Of a stretch of 64,000 nucleotides of DNA, positions 45,101 through 53,642 are shown in pieces. The notes under the pieces are model-generated. The model did not search any database. It was not told the DNA's origin and saw only the letters and a list, made by a program, of their open reading frames with translations. How positions within the stretch are numbered: the stretch's first letter is position 1; each line of letters begins with the position of its first letter. A program made the position numbers and the translations under genes. The stretch is from Planctomycetales bacterium (GTDB lineage Bacteria; Planctomycetota; Planctomycetia; Planctomycetales; Planctomycetaceae), in NCBI GenBank assembly GCA_028285345.1, contig JANQPT010000003.1:186001-250000 (forward strand), written 5' to 3'.

Positions 45101-46453
45101 AGTATCACGCGCCACCAACTCGTTTTTCCTCGCTTCAGCGCTGCTTTGCTTCGCACGTTCGAATGCGTCGGAACGACCGCGCTCGGCACGGTCCAGTTCG
45201 GAAATGGTCTGCGCCAGTCTCGAATTCTGCAAGGACAACACAACTGCTGTAACACTTGCCAGTACGGTCAGCAACACGACGAACGAGAGAGTGAGCAACG
45301 TCATTTCACGATGTCGCCGGCTCCATTTCCAGAGGCGATCGACCGTGGATTGCCGCTTGGCCAGGATCGGTTTCTGATCCAAAAACCTCTGCAGGTCGTC
45401 GGCCATTTCCCCGGCGGTGGCGTAGCGGTCGACCGGTTCCTTCGCTGTGGCCTTGAGAATGATCGTCTCCAGATCGTCGGGGATGCCGGAATTCAACGTC
45501 TTGGGCGCTACCGGATCGGACTCCGCGATTTGCCTAAGCAGGACGGCGCGATCCTTTTCCGGAAACATCTCCCGAATCGTCAGCAATTCGTAGAGGGTCG
45601 CTCCCAGAGAATAGACGTCGCTGCGCTGATCGACGACTCCTCGGCGTCCTACGGCTTGCTCGGGGCTCATGTACCTCAGTGTCCCCAAGAGGTCACCACT
45701 CATCGTCAATCCGGCGGTGCTCTCCATCTGCGCGAGACCAAAGTCAGTCAACCACAACTTGCCGGTTCGATCGACCATCAGATTCGACGGTTTCACGTCA
45801 CGATGGATAACGCCGCGGGAATGCGCATATTCCAGCGCGAGGGCTGCCTGTTGTCCCATTTCGGCGATCGCGCGGACAGCTGAGGACGGCTTTGTCCCGG
45901 TCACTTGAGAAACCTGCGAGGTGAGACGGTTCTCGCGTCTCGTTGCCCCGTCATCGATGATCGGTTCGGTGGCTGGTTTGGGTGTTTCGACGGTGCCCGT
46001 GCCCAGCGGCTTCGAACTCGCACCGCGCGACTGAATCCGTGTCGTTCCGGCCGACGCGTTCAAATTCTCGAGGTCGACCTCGCTCCGGCTGCTACGGAGG
46101 ATCGCTGCCAGATCTTGCCCGTCGACATATTGCATGGCGTAGAAGTGGGTGCCACGGTCACAGCCAATGCCGTACACGGGAACGATGTTCTCATGATGCA
46201 AACCGGCTGCCGCACGTGCCTCGTTTTCAAAGCGGGCCAATTGCAGTGGATTCAACAAAGACGTGAAGGGAAGGACTTTGAGTGCGACTCGGCGGTCGAG
46301 CGAAATCTGTCGGGCTTCGTAGACGACTCCCATTCCCCCGCGACCGATCTCACGCACCAGTCGATAGTCCCCCAGCACGGCATCTTTGGACAAATCCGAC
46401 TCGGGTCGCAATGGCGACTCATCAGCAAATGCCGACTCGATGTTTTGAGTCAT
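42137..46453 (-). CDS. Membrane Ser/Thr protein kinase with C-terminal WD40 repeats
   Basis: 1438 residues from ATG 46453 (GGGGAA about 10 nt upstream); the frame up to 46588 is rejected. The kinase domain has a Gly loop GRGGMG (37-42), Lys59 in VALKV, HRDVKPSN (217-224), DFG (237-239) and YMSPEQAVGR. Between hinge and helix E is an ~80-residue low-complexity insertion (about 121-190). A transmembrane helix lies at ~384-408 (MTLLTLSFVVLLTVLASVTA). A helical segment follows, and then more than a dozen WD40-type blades (e.g. GTLKIWSLQTFEPTRTIKTG, DRSIILWHVASRAPIRTLVG). The layout predicts a receptor kinase with an outside propeller. It is typical of planctomycetes, which have many such kinases. 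Ligands are unknown. Confidence 0.93.
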   Translation of the reverse strand: MTQNIESAFADESPLRPESDLSKDAVLGDYRLVREIGRGGMGVVYEARQISLDRRVALKVLPFTSLLNPLQLARFENEARAAAGLHHENIVPVYGIGCDRGTHFYAMQYVDGQDLAAILRSSRSEVDLENLNASAGTTRIQSRGASSKPLGTGTVETPKPATEPIIDDGATRRENRLTSQVSQVTGTKPSSAVRAIAEMGQQAALALEYAHSRGVIHRDVKPSNLMVDRTGKLWLTDFGLAQMESTAGLTMSGDLLGTLRYMSPEQAVGRRGVVDQRSDVYSLGATLYELLTIREMFPEKDRAVLLRQIAESDPVAPKTLNSGIPDDLETIILKATAKEPVDRYATAGEMADDLQRFLDQKPILAKRQSTVDRLWKWSRRHREMTLLTLSFVVLLTVLASVTAVVLSLQNSRLAQTISELDRAERGRSDAFERAKQSSAEARKNELVARDTLYALAMRQAYEAKQRNDPYQATQLLQDAVQDFTDAEARGVEWTLLHRQLTHAQSVLPLSQKAIYTAVLSPSGETLAVAGEAGTIWLISTQTGEIVRSISTEQIEVNGLTFSPDESLMASSGDDGTLKIWSLQTFEPTRTIKTGGGKAFKLEFVDGAAKLISTSEDSIIRLWDAQTGSLIDRFKQHQSQITAFAISPDQKLVLSADHNKQILVWEVDGLNVIRHFISEGDRATTATFSPDGSAIITGHLSGWVRYWGVAYSAQGEIGKCFDRVLSIAFHPDCSAMMTTDKNGAVRNWPYRSPTISGEAAVAVATLHRRWDFDADKRVDWCGLSPDGRTAAVLHRRRLHFRDLASGTTTTMPLREETLLGEYARQTAKQICAFSPDGRYFAVLNDLYRRSDQDEITWEWKGQIETQAKRVFGLAIAPDSNTLVNARMGGQVGFFQLEDGRRIGDYLTRLDPKHRPGSLSDVAAVSRDGRLAAISCYDDDIDIFDIKEHRHVVSLPSRKGGRVLDLDFAPDGETLISCQRVAKEPRFWNLQSGEISGIIPLHAENSSGSIESAAYSPDQRWLATGNSGPAGNIRIWDLQQSREVWSRREPADLIRFSSDGKSLFTSDFHTGRQRTWRLGGGLGQQGSNETASPDVSRALRDMTPTDSWMAHQGRCWTGVFDRAGNTYFTVGSDGVLKRWDRTQNRVDQLLAPGQSGKHHGDRDVAVARRGGLVVVAGTPKLRVYRYTGRKYEVAVSRTDDSIRCVDFSDNGRQILTGHHDGRVSRWDAGTLELLGGHQVDSGNEIHELVVSPGGSNYAVRLADGEERVRVLSTAANKRLRDLRIDNATSLQFSPDGRLLMFGSRNDVVVYNLTDNSPPVRMGKHRNTVNSVCINPLGTMLASASDDRSIILWHVASRAPIRTLVGHESSVNCVSFSPDGRSLISSDDQGRVKVWHVSTGRYMGDLFSGQQEKFIFTSHPEQLVCLPANGHPVVRNLTSAP

Positions 46454-46813
46454 TCGTCGAGAGTTCCCCACCAAAGTGAGTTGATGCTCGATTCCGAATG
46501 GGCCCGGCGAGAACAACCGATGGCCCCACCACAATTGATTTTTGTTTGTTCTATAACTCGCGGAGCATGCGTCGAATGGGCTTGTCAACCGCGCGGTGAG
46601 GATTCTTTTGACGGGCTTCTTGGGTTTTATGTTGAGACAACCGCTCTCGAGCTGCAGACATCCTCCTCCATACTAAGCTCAAGCCGCCTGTTAGGCAAAG
46701 CTGCCCCGCCGAGAAAACGGCGGCGTCGGCCATCGTCGTTGACTTGCCACGGGCAACGTAACGCGCTGCCCGCCCATATGCCTCAAGATTTGTAGCATTA
46801 CCCGCGTTTCGGC
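46454..46813. other. Intergenic stretch between kinase and membrane-protein genes
   Basis: About 360 nt between two minus-strand genes. No supported ORF, RNA or repeat. It should contain the kinase promoter. Confidence 0.4.
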
Positions 46814-48346
46814 TTACTGTGACGACCGATTTCCAACGTCCGAGGAACGCCGTTCGCCGGCCGCGACCGAAAACGCTCGGGTTTTCCAGCAAATGATTGC
46901 GGCAAGCGTCAATGACAACCAACTGATGATGTAGATTGCTCCGGAATTCCTCCAGCCAACCCAGCCTTTCCAATCAATCCACCACTGCCAGGGAAATGAA
47001 AAGAAGGCAAAATTGAGCCAAAAGTACAGCGCCGCGGCCACGACCAATCCAATACAGGCGAATGATCGCGCACGAATTCGATCTTCGCTCCGCTTCCCGA
47101 AGTACAATGCCAGGAAAGTCGTGAGTACCAGCGGAAGTGTGACAATCAGGACCAGTCCGATCGACTTCGGATAAAAGTCCATGTCTCGACAACGGGCCAG
47201 AAACGTCTTGACGGCGATCGGCATCGCAACGATTGGAAGAACGTACAAAAACGGCCAATAGCGTCCACCGACAATCGCCGCCATGGGGATAATGCCCATC
47301 AGCAGACCGTGGTAGTGAAAGAGGATGAAAATCGTTTCCGGATAGTACCAGCCGACTCCGAGCAGATAGAGATAGATGGCGACCAGCCAGCCCTCCCATC
47401 TGGTCGACAGCGAGACGTCGTCAGCGAAGTCTGACGGTGCGATCTGACGGCGATTCAACCAGACGCCAAGCCCCAAGACCATTCCAGCGACGGTCCCAAA
47501 GGTGACCTCCATCATGTTCCAACTATTCACGCCGTACTGCCAATACGAACCATTACGAAATGCCTCTGAATTCCAGGCGTGGGACGCTTGGAGGGACTGG
47601 CCGATCGGAAAACCGAGCCCGCCGAGGACGCCCCAGATGGCCAGATTCTGCGCAAGGAGATCGCGTTTGACAAACTGGAGATAAGCTGCCAGTCCGACGA
47701 ATGCGAAGAGTAGCCCGCCCCAAACCTCTGGCCGCGGCTTGACGAATTGATCCGGCTCCCAGCGCCAATGGTCGGAAAAATAGAAGTGCGGAACGATGTG
47801 CAAATCGGGATCGAACGGCGAGTTCAGCGCCCACCTCCCTAGCACAAACAAAGCCATGAGAGTCAATCCGAGCCACATCATTTCGCGAGGGCGATAGTGC
47901 CGGCGTCCCATGCCCATTCCCAAGAAGGCGCCGCCGAATCCAATCCAGAGCCCTCCCTTCACGGCGAGGCCGACCATGCCCCAGCGGAAGGCGGCAGCGT
48001 TCCAATAGCGTTCGCCATCTTTAGTGTAGACTTCGCGATCGTGTGTGAGCCCGACCGTTTGGCCGTACGACATTGATCCTCCGAACCCAATCGCCACCGT
48101 AAATAATGCCACTGCCCGAGCGGCCTTGAGCGCGCTGGCATTTGGCATGAAGAGCATCACCAACGTCAGGCCGACTAAGATCCCAAACATCATCGCGCCC
48201 AATTCGTGCCCGTACTGGCCGCGAATGCCCCATGCCATTCCGCCAGCCAAAGCACAAAGCAACATCGCCGCCGCTAACAACGACCAATTTCGATCGGGGT
48301 TCAGACGATGTGATGCCGAAGTTGGATGGCTATCAGACTTTGTCAC
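46814..48346 (-). CDS. Polytopic integral membrane protein of unknown function
   Basis: 510 residues from a GTG (48346) with GAGAG upstream. About eleven or twelve hydrophobic spans, e.g. LLAAAMLLCALAGGMAWGIR, MMFGILVGLTLVMLFM, LIVTLPLVLTTFLALYFG and YIISWLSLTLAAIICW. Conserved-looking loops include GIRGQYGHELGA and a Trp/Gly-rich EVWGGLLFAFVGLAAYLQF. No transporter family signature is recognised. It is separated from the CehA-type gene by about 60 nt on the same strand and may be co-transcribed with it. Confidence 0.8.
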   Translation of the reverse strand: MTKSDSHPTSASHRLNPDRNWSLLAAAMLLCALAGGMAWGIRGQYGHELGAMMFGILVGLTLVMLFMPNASALKAARAVALFTVAIGFGGSMSYGQTVGLTHDREVYTKDGERYWNAAAFRWGMVGLAVKGGLWIGFGGAFLGMGMGRRHYRPREMMWLGLTLMALFVLGRWALNSPFDPDLHIVPHFYFSDHWRWEPDQFVKPRPEVWGGLLFAFVGLAAYLQFVKRDLLAQNLAIWGVLGGLGFPIGQSLQASHAWNSEAFRNGSYWQYGVNSWNMMEVTFGTVAGMVLGLGVWLNRRQIAPSDFADDVSLSTRWEGWLVAIYLYLLGVGWYYPETIFILFHYHGLLMGIIPMAAIVGGRYWPFLYVLPIVAMPIAVKTFLARCRDMDFYPKSIGLVLIVTLPLVLTTFLALYFGKRSEDRIRARSFACIGLVVAAALYFWLNFAFFSFPWQWWIDWKGWVGWRNSGAIYIISWLSLTLAAIICWKTRAFSVAAGERRSSDVGNRSSQ

Positions 48347-48405
48347 GTGTCACTCTCGGGAAGAGGGGGTGATGTCCCGGGGAGGCGGGACGCTCGAGTG
48401 TTCTG

Positions 48406-50046
48406 TCAGGGAGTGCTGATTTGATGTAGCTTGCGGTAGATCTCCAGAGCCCGCTCATACTCGGCGAGTTCATCGTCGCTGAGCACTTCGCGGTTCCTGC
48501 GGATCTCGGACTGGACCGCCTGCACCAGGAACTCCGTTTCAACCGCATGCGGTCTAAGCGGCCGACCCGGAACGGTGACGTACACCGGCGCCGAATGGGC
48601 AAATCGCAATCGGCCGGTTTGGGGGTGTTTTTGAAAACATCGAACGGCGAACCAGGACGTGTTGTCCACCTCGAAGGACTCATCAAAGGAGGAAACCCAC
48701 GCTGTCTTTCCCGTATTCGCAGCTGGTGTGATCGTACGCACAATTTCGCCGTTTTTGACGATCTCTATGCGGTCCAGCGGTCGTCGGCTATGTGCTTCGC
48801 CATGCACGCGCAAGGTTGTCGGACCGGTGGATTGAAACTTGGAGCCGGGCGAGCGGCCGTTGAACTCTGCGAACAGCATGGGCCCGGTCGTCACGAAACT
48901 CCGCCCGGCGTTTAAGCCGTCAATCCAATTTTGGTAGTCAAATCCATCTGGGAGAGAGACGTAGACGCGTCCAAATCCCAGCGGCACCGGATGGACGCCC
49001 GAAGCGGTACCCGCCGTCGGCCGCATGTGGAATCCGCAGTTCAGCAGCGCGTAATAGGTCTTGAATCCGAAGTCCATCCACCCCCATTCGGTGAAGCCTT
49101 GGGAGTCGGTTTCGATATTCCACGCCTGCGGAAGCTGCTCGAGCGTCCAGCGTTTGAAAAAGAAGTCCGTCCGCCAAATATGATTGTTGGAGAGTTCAAA
49201 CAAATCAACGTTCATGATCGGCACGAGCATCATCGACCAGGGCCAGGAATGCTTGTCGAGATCCAGCAATGCATGTTGCCGACGCGCCTCGGCGGCGATC
49301 GGCGCGACGGGCGGCGCCGACGGGGCGAGCGGCGTTTGATGATTCAGTACGAAGACCGCCCCAAGCGTATGCCGTTTGCCATTGACGGTGAAGATTTCGT
49401 ATTCGGTGTTCATCGGCCAAATCACGCGGTCGCGGTCGACGTGAATCAGCCGTGATTCGGCCGGCACGGACTTGTCGCCGCGCAGGGGCGGCGTATAGGC
49501 GTCGCGCACCCAATAAGAGAGCGGCAGCGCGACATTGAGGTCCTCGGCGCGCATTACGTTCGGAAGATCGGCAAGCGACCGATGGACGTGCGTATCGCCG
49601 GAGTACCAACGGCGCTGTTCCATATTAATCCACTGTTTCAATCGGATCGTCCGCTCCAGCGGCGAATTCTCCACGTTGACCGACAGCTCGGCGGGGTGAT
49701 ATTCCTTGCCACGCTCGACGACGATTCGAGAGCGTCCCGGCGGCAGTTCGAATTTGAACGGGTGAGCGGAAAGGGTCGTGTGTTTTTCGAAGCTTTCTGG
49801 TGAACGAGTCACGTCGTAGCGGACGGCTGTGCCGTCATCCGCCATCGACTGGGCGAAATGCCAAGTGCCCTGCTCCGATTGGGCGTATGCGCGACACGGC
49901 AACAATTCACCAGTATCGGCATCGACGACACGGCATACGAGACGCGTCGACTCCGCCGCATCGCAGATCCTTGTCGCCAATATCGAGGCGAACAACAGCA
50001 GCGCCTGCATTATCAGATGTCTGCGGTCGATCACGCTGGGCTTCAT
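48406..50046 (-). CDS. CehA/McbA-family metallohydrolase-like secreted protein
   Basis: 546 residues from ATG 50046; the open frame to 50175 is rejected because a signal peptide (IMQALLLFASILATRICDAA) begins near this ATG. An N-terminal beta-domain (~35-140, carboxypeptidase-regulatory-like) is followed by a PHP-type metal site, RRWYSGDTHVHRSLAD (HxH at 153-155). CehA and McbA in other bacteria hydrolyse carbaryl-type carbamates, but planctomycete members of this family have unknown substrates. C-terminal segments (RSFVTTGPMLFAEFNGR, VHGEAHSRRPLDRIEIVKN) match the family. The upstream gene in the divergent direction is the NHL-type propeller at 50292. Confidence 0.84.
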   Translation of the reverse strand: MKPSVIDRRHLIMQALLLFASILATRICDAAESTRLVCRVVDADTGELLPCRAYAQSEQGTWHFAQSMADDGTAVRYDVTRSPESFEKHTTLSAHPFKFELPPGRSRIVVERGKEYHPAELSVNVENSPLERTIRLKQWINMEQRRWYSGDTHVHRSLADLPNVMRAEDLNVALPLSYWVRDAYTPPLRGDKSVPAESRLIHVDRDRVIWPMNTEYEIFTVNGKRHTLGAVFVLNHQTPLAPSAPPVAPIAAEARRQHALLDLDKHSWPWSMMLVPIMNVDLFELSNNHIWRTDFFFKRWTLEQLPQAWNIETDSQGFTEWGWMDFGFKTYYALLNCGFHMRPTAGTASGVHPVPLGFGRVYVSLPDGFDYQNWIDGLNAGRSFVTTGPMLFAEFNGRSPGSKFQSTGPTTLRVHGEAHSRRPLDRIEIVKNGEIVRTITPAANTGKTAWVSSFDESFEVDNTSWFAVRCFQKHPQTGRLRFAHSAPVYVTVPGRPLRPHAVETEFLVQAVQSEIRRNREVLSDDELAEYERALEIYRKLHQISTP

Positions 50047-50291
50047 GATACTCTCAACTCCGAAACAAGTGGGCAAACTCGATCGACGATTTTTCGCTGT
50101 GGTGGCGCGAACTTGGCATGTGGGTTCAGTTACTTTCGTTGCAGATCCGCCAAGATAACAGTCCGCGTGCTGCAAGCCAAGACGCCCGCTGGTTGACTCA
50201 CTACGGTCCGATCAGGATACTGGAATTTCGTTCGCCGCCGCATGCGTGAGTTCAGCAACGTCTCTCAAGAACAACTACAGGAACCAACATC

Positions 50292-51296
50292 ATGAACAGT
50301 GGTCTCAGGCTCATCGCAACGACAATCGTGCTTGCTGTAGCGTTTCCGGCGTTTGGTGCCGATAAGGTCGAGCCGGTGCGGATGGGGTGCGGGGAGATGA
50401 CCTTTGACACGGTGCCGGGTTGGGGACTCGGACCGGACGGAAAATCGGTGATCGGCCCGACTCACGGTGCTGTGGTGATCGATGAAGCGGGCAACATCTA
50501 TACGAGCGCAAAGGACGGAGTCTTCGTTTTCTCGCCGGACGGGAAGGTCATCCGCCGGTTTTTGGATGATGAACACTCGAACCTCCACGACATGGAAATC
50601 CGCAAAGAGGCGGACGGCGAGTTTATCTATGGAGCTCGAAACGTCGACGCCGAAGGCATCAAGTTTCACGCGGAGACGGGCGACATCGTGTTGAAGCTCA
50701 AATTCCCGGAGGAGTCGGGGTTAAAGTTGAAGAAGTTCAGCCCAACTGCGATTACCGTCGCACCCAACGGCGACATCATTCTCTCAGACGGTTACGCCAG
50801 CAATCACATTTTCAAGTTCGACAAGAATGGAAAATACCTGTCGCACTTCGGGGCTAAAGGGAACGGGATGAGAGAATTCAACACGGCGCACGGGATGACG
50901 TTGGATACCCGCTATGCCCCGCCGCGGCTGTTGATCTGTGACCGCAATCACAAGCCGAAAGGCCGCCTGCTGCATTACGATTTGGACGGCAATTTTATTG
51001 AGGAGGTCGTCACCGGCTTGGGCATGCCGACATCTGTCTCAGTTCAGGGGGATTACGTCTCCGTGCCGGATCTCCACGGGCGGTTAGTGATTCTCGATAA
51101 GAGCAACACGATCATTGCAGTTCTCGGCCATAACTCGAATCCCAAGACCCGTGTGAATTTTAACGTTCCGCAAGATCAGTGGATCGAAGGCGTGTTCAGC
51201 GGGACGCATGGTTCATATTGGGACAAAGAGGGCAACTTGTACGTCCAAGATTGGAACGTCTCCGGCCGGCTGATGAAACTGGTGCGTGTTAAGTAG
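50292..51296 (+). CDS. Secreted NHL/6-bladed beta-propeller protein
   Basis: 334 residues with a signal peptide (MNSGLRLIATTIVLAVAFPA, cut near FGA). Repeated blades of the NHL/peptidyl-alpha-hydroxyglycine-lyase type are visible: THGAVVIDEAGNIYTSAKDG, FSPTAITVAPNGDIILSDGY, FKFDKNGKYLSHFGAKGNG and GSYWDKEGNLYVQDWN. His and Asp residues at blade starts could bind a metal as in the lyase, but I cannot assign activity. It is divergent from the CehA-type gene across a ~245-nt region. The function of this propeller in planctomycetes is unknown. Confidence 0.88.
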   Translation: MNSGLRLIATTIVLAVAFPAFGADKVEPVRMGCGEMTFDTVPGWGLGPDGKSVIGPTHGAVVIDEAGNIYTSAKDGVFVFSPDGKVIRRFLDDEHSNLHDMEIRKEADGEFIYGARNVDAEGIKFHAETGDIVLKLKFPEESGLKLKKFSPTAITVAPNGDIILSDGYASNHIFKFDKNGKYLSHFGAKGNGMREFNTAHGMTLDTRYAPPRLLICDRNHKPKGRLLHYDLDGNFIEEVVTGLGMPTSVSVQGDYVSVPDLHGRLVILDKSNTIIAVLGHNSNPKTRVNFNVPQDQWIEGVFSGTHGSYWDKEGNLYVQDWNVSGRLMKLVRVK

Positions 51297-51524
51297 CGGC
51301 CGGCGCCAAATCTCAAAACCGCACCGACGTCCCGCGCAGGTCCCGACGATTTTATCTGGATAAGGTTTGACACCTTTGACGATAAGTCGGAGAGACCAGA
51401 TGCGGGAATCGTCGGAACCACGCACGCGACAACCGTCGCTCGGAGACTGCCGCCAAACTGTTCCGACGTGCCATCTTGCTTAAATCATGGAGATTTGAGA
51501 GCGCTTGGTCTCTTGGGGCCATGG

Positions 51525-53210
51525 ATGGTAGCGGGTGACATGGACACGCAGCGAGCGCTTCAAAATCTGCCGAGGGGTACGCACCCTGAAGCGCCCAAGT
51601 TAGCGACATCGGGGGTCGACAATCTGCTCAAGGACCTGCTTGGCAGACGTGTTTTGCGACTCGTCCTACTCTGTGTTTGTTGTGGTTGCACGCCATTTCG
51701 CGACTACCTGAGAAACGATTTTAAAGTCGGACCGGACTACAAACGGCCGCCCGCACCGGTCGCCCCCGATTGGATCGATGCTCATGATCAGCGCGTTCAC
51801 GCCGCAGGCGAGGACGACAGCAATTGGTGGCTCGTCTTTAACGATCCCATCTTAAATGGTTTGATCGAGACCGCATACCAGCAGAACCTGACCCTTCGCG
51901 AGGCGGGATTTCGGGTGCTGAGGTCCCGCGCGCGGCTCGGGATTTCAATTGGGGAGTTCTTCCCGCAAACACAGGGAATGGAGGGCGGCTATCAGCGCGA
52001 GGGGGTCAGCGTGAACGTCGCCAATCGTTTCGCCAACCTCAATCGTTGGTTCAGTCAGTGGGATCTCGGGTTCGCCCTGGCTTGGGAACTCGATTTCTGG
52101 GGACGCTTCCGGCGGGCGATCGAAGCCTCCGAGAGGACACTCGATGCCTCGGTGGAACACTACGATGCTGTGTTGGTAACCCTGATCGGGGACGTGGCGT
52201 CTAATTACGTGCAGATTCGCACCATCCAGCAGCAGATCGCCTACGCCGAGCAATCGCTCGCGCTGCAGAAGCAAAGTCTCGAAATCGCGACCGCCAAATA
52301 CAAGGGTGGCCAGACGACGGAAGTCGACGTCAACCAGGGCCAAAGCGACGTCTCGAATACCGAGGCGTTGATCGAACAATTGCGGATTGACCTGCGGCAA
52401 GCGACAAACCAACTATGCATTTTGCTGGGCATGCCCCCGACCGATTTGAATCAAATGCTGGGCGACGGTCCGATTCCAACCGCGCCGGACCAAGTCGTCG
52501 TGGGAATTCCAGCCGACCTGATTCGCCGCCGACCCGACGTTCGCCGTGCCGAACGGCTGGCCGCCGCGCAGTCTGAGGAAATTGGCATCGCCGAATCTGA
52601 TTTCTATCCGCAATTCAGCCTTAACGGCACTTTGGGTTGGTCTGCGGAGCACATCGGCAACGGGTTCGACCGGGACGCGTTTTTGGGATCGATCGGACCG
52701 TCATTCCAATGGGCGCTGCTGAACTATGGGCGTATTTTCTACAATGTGCGCGTCCAGGATGCTCGGTTTCAGGAACTCGTCGTCAATTACCAGAACACGG
52801 TTCTCAATGCCGCCGCCGAAGTTGAGGATGGACTGGTCACGTTCCTTCGCTCACAGAATCAAGCAGAAGACGCGGCGAAAGCGGTCACCGCCGAAACGTC
52901 GGCGTTTCACGAAGCTTTCGCCCAATACAAAGGCGGCCTGACCGACTACAACCGCGTGGTCGTCATTCAAGAACGTCTGGTCAGCCGTCAACAATCGCTG
53001 GCAGATGCCCAAGGCGCGATAGCACAGGGCTTGATCCAAGTCTATCGCTCGCTGGGCGGCGGGTGGCAGCTTCGCTTGCAACAGCCATCAGGAGTTTGGA
53101 TGCCCGAACAGGTTTCAGATGAGTTGGTCCCGCCGCCGCCTCCGGCCGCCGAAAACCCACAGGATCCTGCAAACCCCGAAGCGGAGACCGGCCCTGTCGT
53201 CATCCCGTGA
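51525..53210 (+). CDS. RND efflux outer-membrane factor lipoprotein (OprM/NodT family)
   Basis: About 561 residues; ATG 51525 has GGGG 6 nt upstream, while GTG 51468 and ATG 51540 are alternatives. A late lipoprotein signal (RRVLRLVLLCVCCGC) gives a lipid-attached Cys before TPFRDYLRNDF. The family blocks are complete: VGPDYKRPPAPVAPDWID, WWLVFNDPILNGLIETA, LTLREAGFRVLRSRARLG, ALAWELDFWGRFRRAIEA and VGIPADLIRRRPDVRRAER. The C-terminus ends with a Pro-rich, acidic tail. It forms the trimeric outer-membrane channel for the RND pump encoded on the opposite strand at 53639-58327. The unusually long N-terminus before the lipobox is why I keep the start uncertain. Confidence 0.9.
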   Translation: MVAGDMDTQRALQNLPRGTHPEAPKLATSGVDNLLKDLLGRRVLRLVLLCVCCGCTPFRDYLRNDFKVGPDYKRPPAPVAPDWIDAHDQRVHAAGEDDSNWWLVFNDPILNGLIETAYQQNLTLREAGFRVLRSRARLGISIGEFFPQTQGMEGGYQREGVSVNVANRFANLNRWFSQWDLGFALAWELDFWGRFRRAIEASERTLDASVEHYDAVLVTLIGDVASNYVQIRTIQQQIAYAEQSLALQKQSLEIATAKYKGGQTTEVDVNQGQSDVSNTEALIEQLRIDLRQATNQLCILLGMPPTDLNQMLGDGPIPTAPDQVVVGIPADLIRRRPDVRRAERLAAAQSEEIGIAESDFYPQFSLNGTLGWSAEHIGNGFDRDAFLGSIGPSFQWALLNYGRIFYNVRVQDARFQELVVNYQNTVLNAAAEVEDGLVTFLRSQNQAEDAAKAVTAETSAFHEAFAQYKGGLTDYNRVVVIQERLVSRQQSLADAQGAIAQGLIQVYRSLGGGWQLRLQQPSGVWMPEQVSDELVPPPPPAAENPQDPANPEAETGPVVIP

Positions 53211-53246
53211 CCCCCGCCTGACATAAGCCCGCGAAAGTGTGTCTCA

Positions 53247-53642
53247 ATGAAATGGACTTCAATATCGGCCGTCGCCGTTGCGCTGGTGGTGATTGGCAAC
53301 ACGCGCGCCGACGCCGGATATCCCTGGTCGCTGTTTGGCAAAGGCTGCCGATCGTGTCCCCGGCTGGGATGCTGCGATGACTATTGTCCCAAGCCGTTGC
53401 CGTGCGTGCGGCCGAATTGCCGCGGCTGCGTCGACGATTATTGCGGAAAGACGTTGCCCTGCGTGCCCTGCAACTGGCGTGGCTGTGTCGATGACTACTG
53501 TCCTAAGCCGTGTCCCCGCTATTTGCCGCCGCTTTGCGGTCATTGGTACAGTTGCGGAACGCAGGAGCGATGTTACTCCGGTTGCCACTCATCGCCGGCT
53601 TGTGATTCGTCGTCACATTGGCTGTTCGGCCGCAAGCGCTAA
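53247..53642 (+). CDS. Secreted cysteine-rich repeat protein
   Basis: 131 residues: signal peptide (MKWTSISAVAVALVVIGNTR, cut near ADAG), then a mature part with 19 cysteines. The tetrapeptide DDYC recurs at residues 44-47, 63-66 and 82-85, exactly every 19 residues, each within C-[CV]-D-D-Y-C-x-K-x-x-P-C or a close variant. Regular Cys spacing suggests disulphide-linked modules or metal binding. It is 36 nt after the outer-membrane factor gene and ends 4 nt inside the convergent pump gene, so it travels with the efflux locus. I infer a possible periplasmic or surface accessory protein. No family function is known to me. Confidence 0.8.
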   Translation: MKWTSISAVAVALVVIGNTRADAGYPWSLFGKGCRSCPRLGCCDDYCPKPLPCVRPNCRGCVDDYCGKTLPCVPCNWRGCVDDYCPKPCPRYLPPLCGHWYSCGTQERCYSGCHSSPACDSSSHWLFGRKR

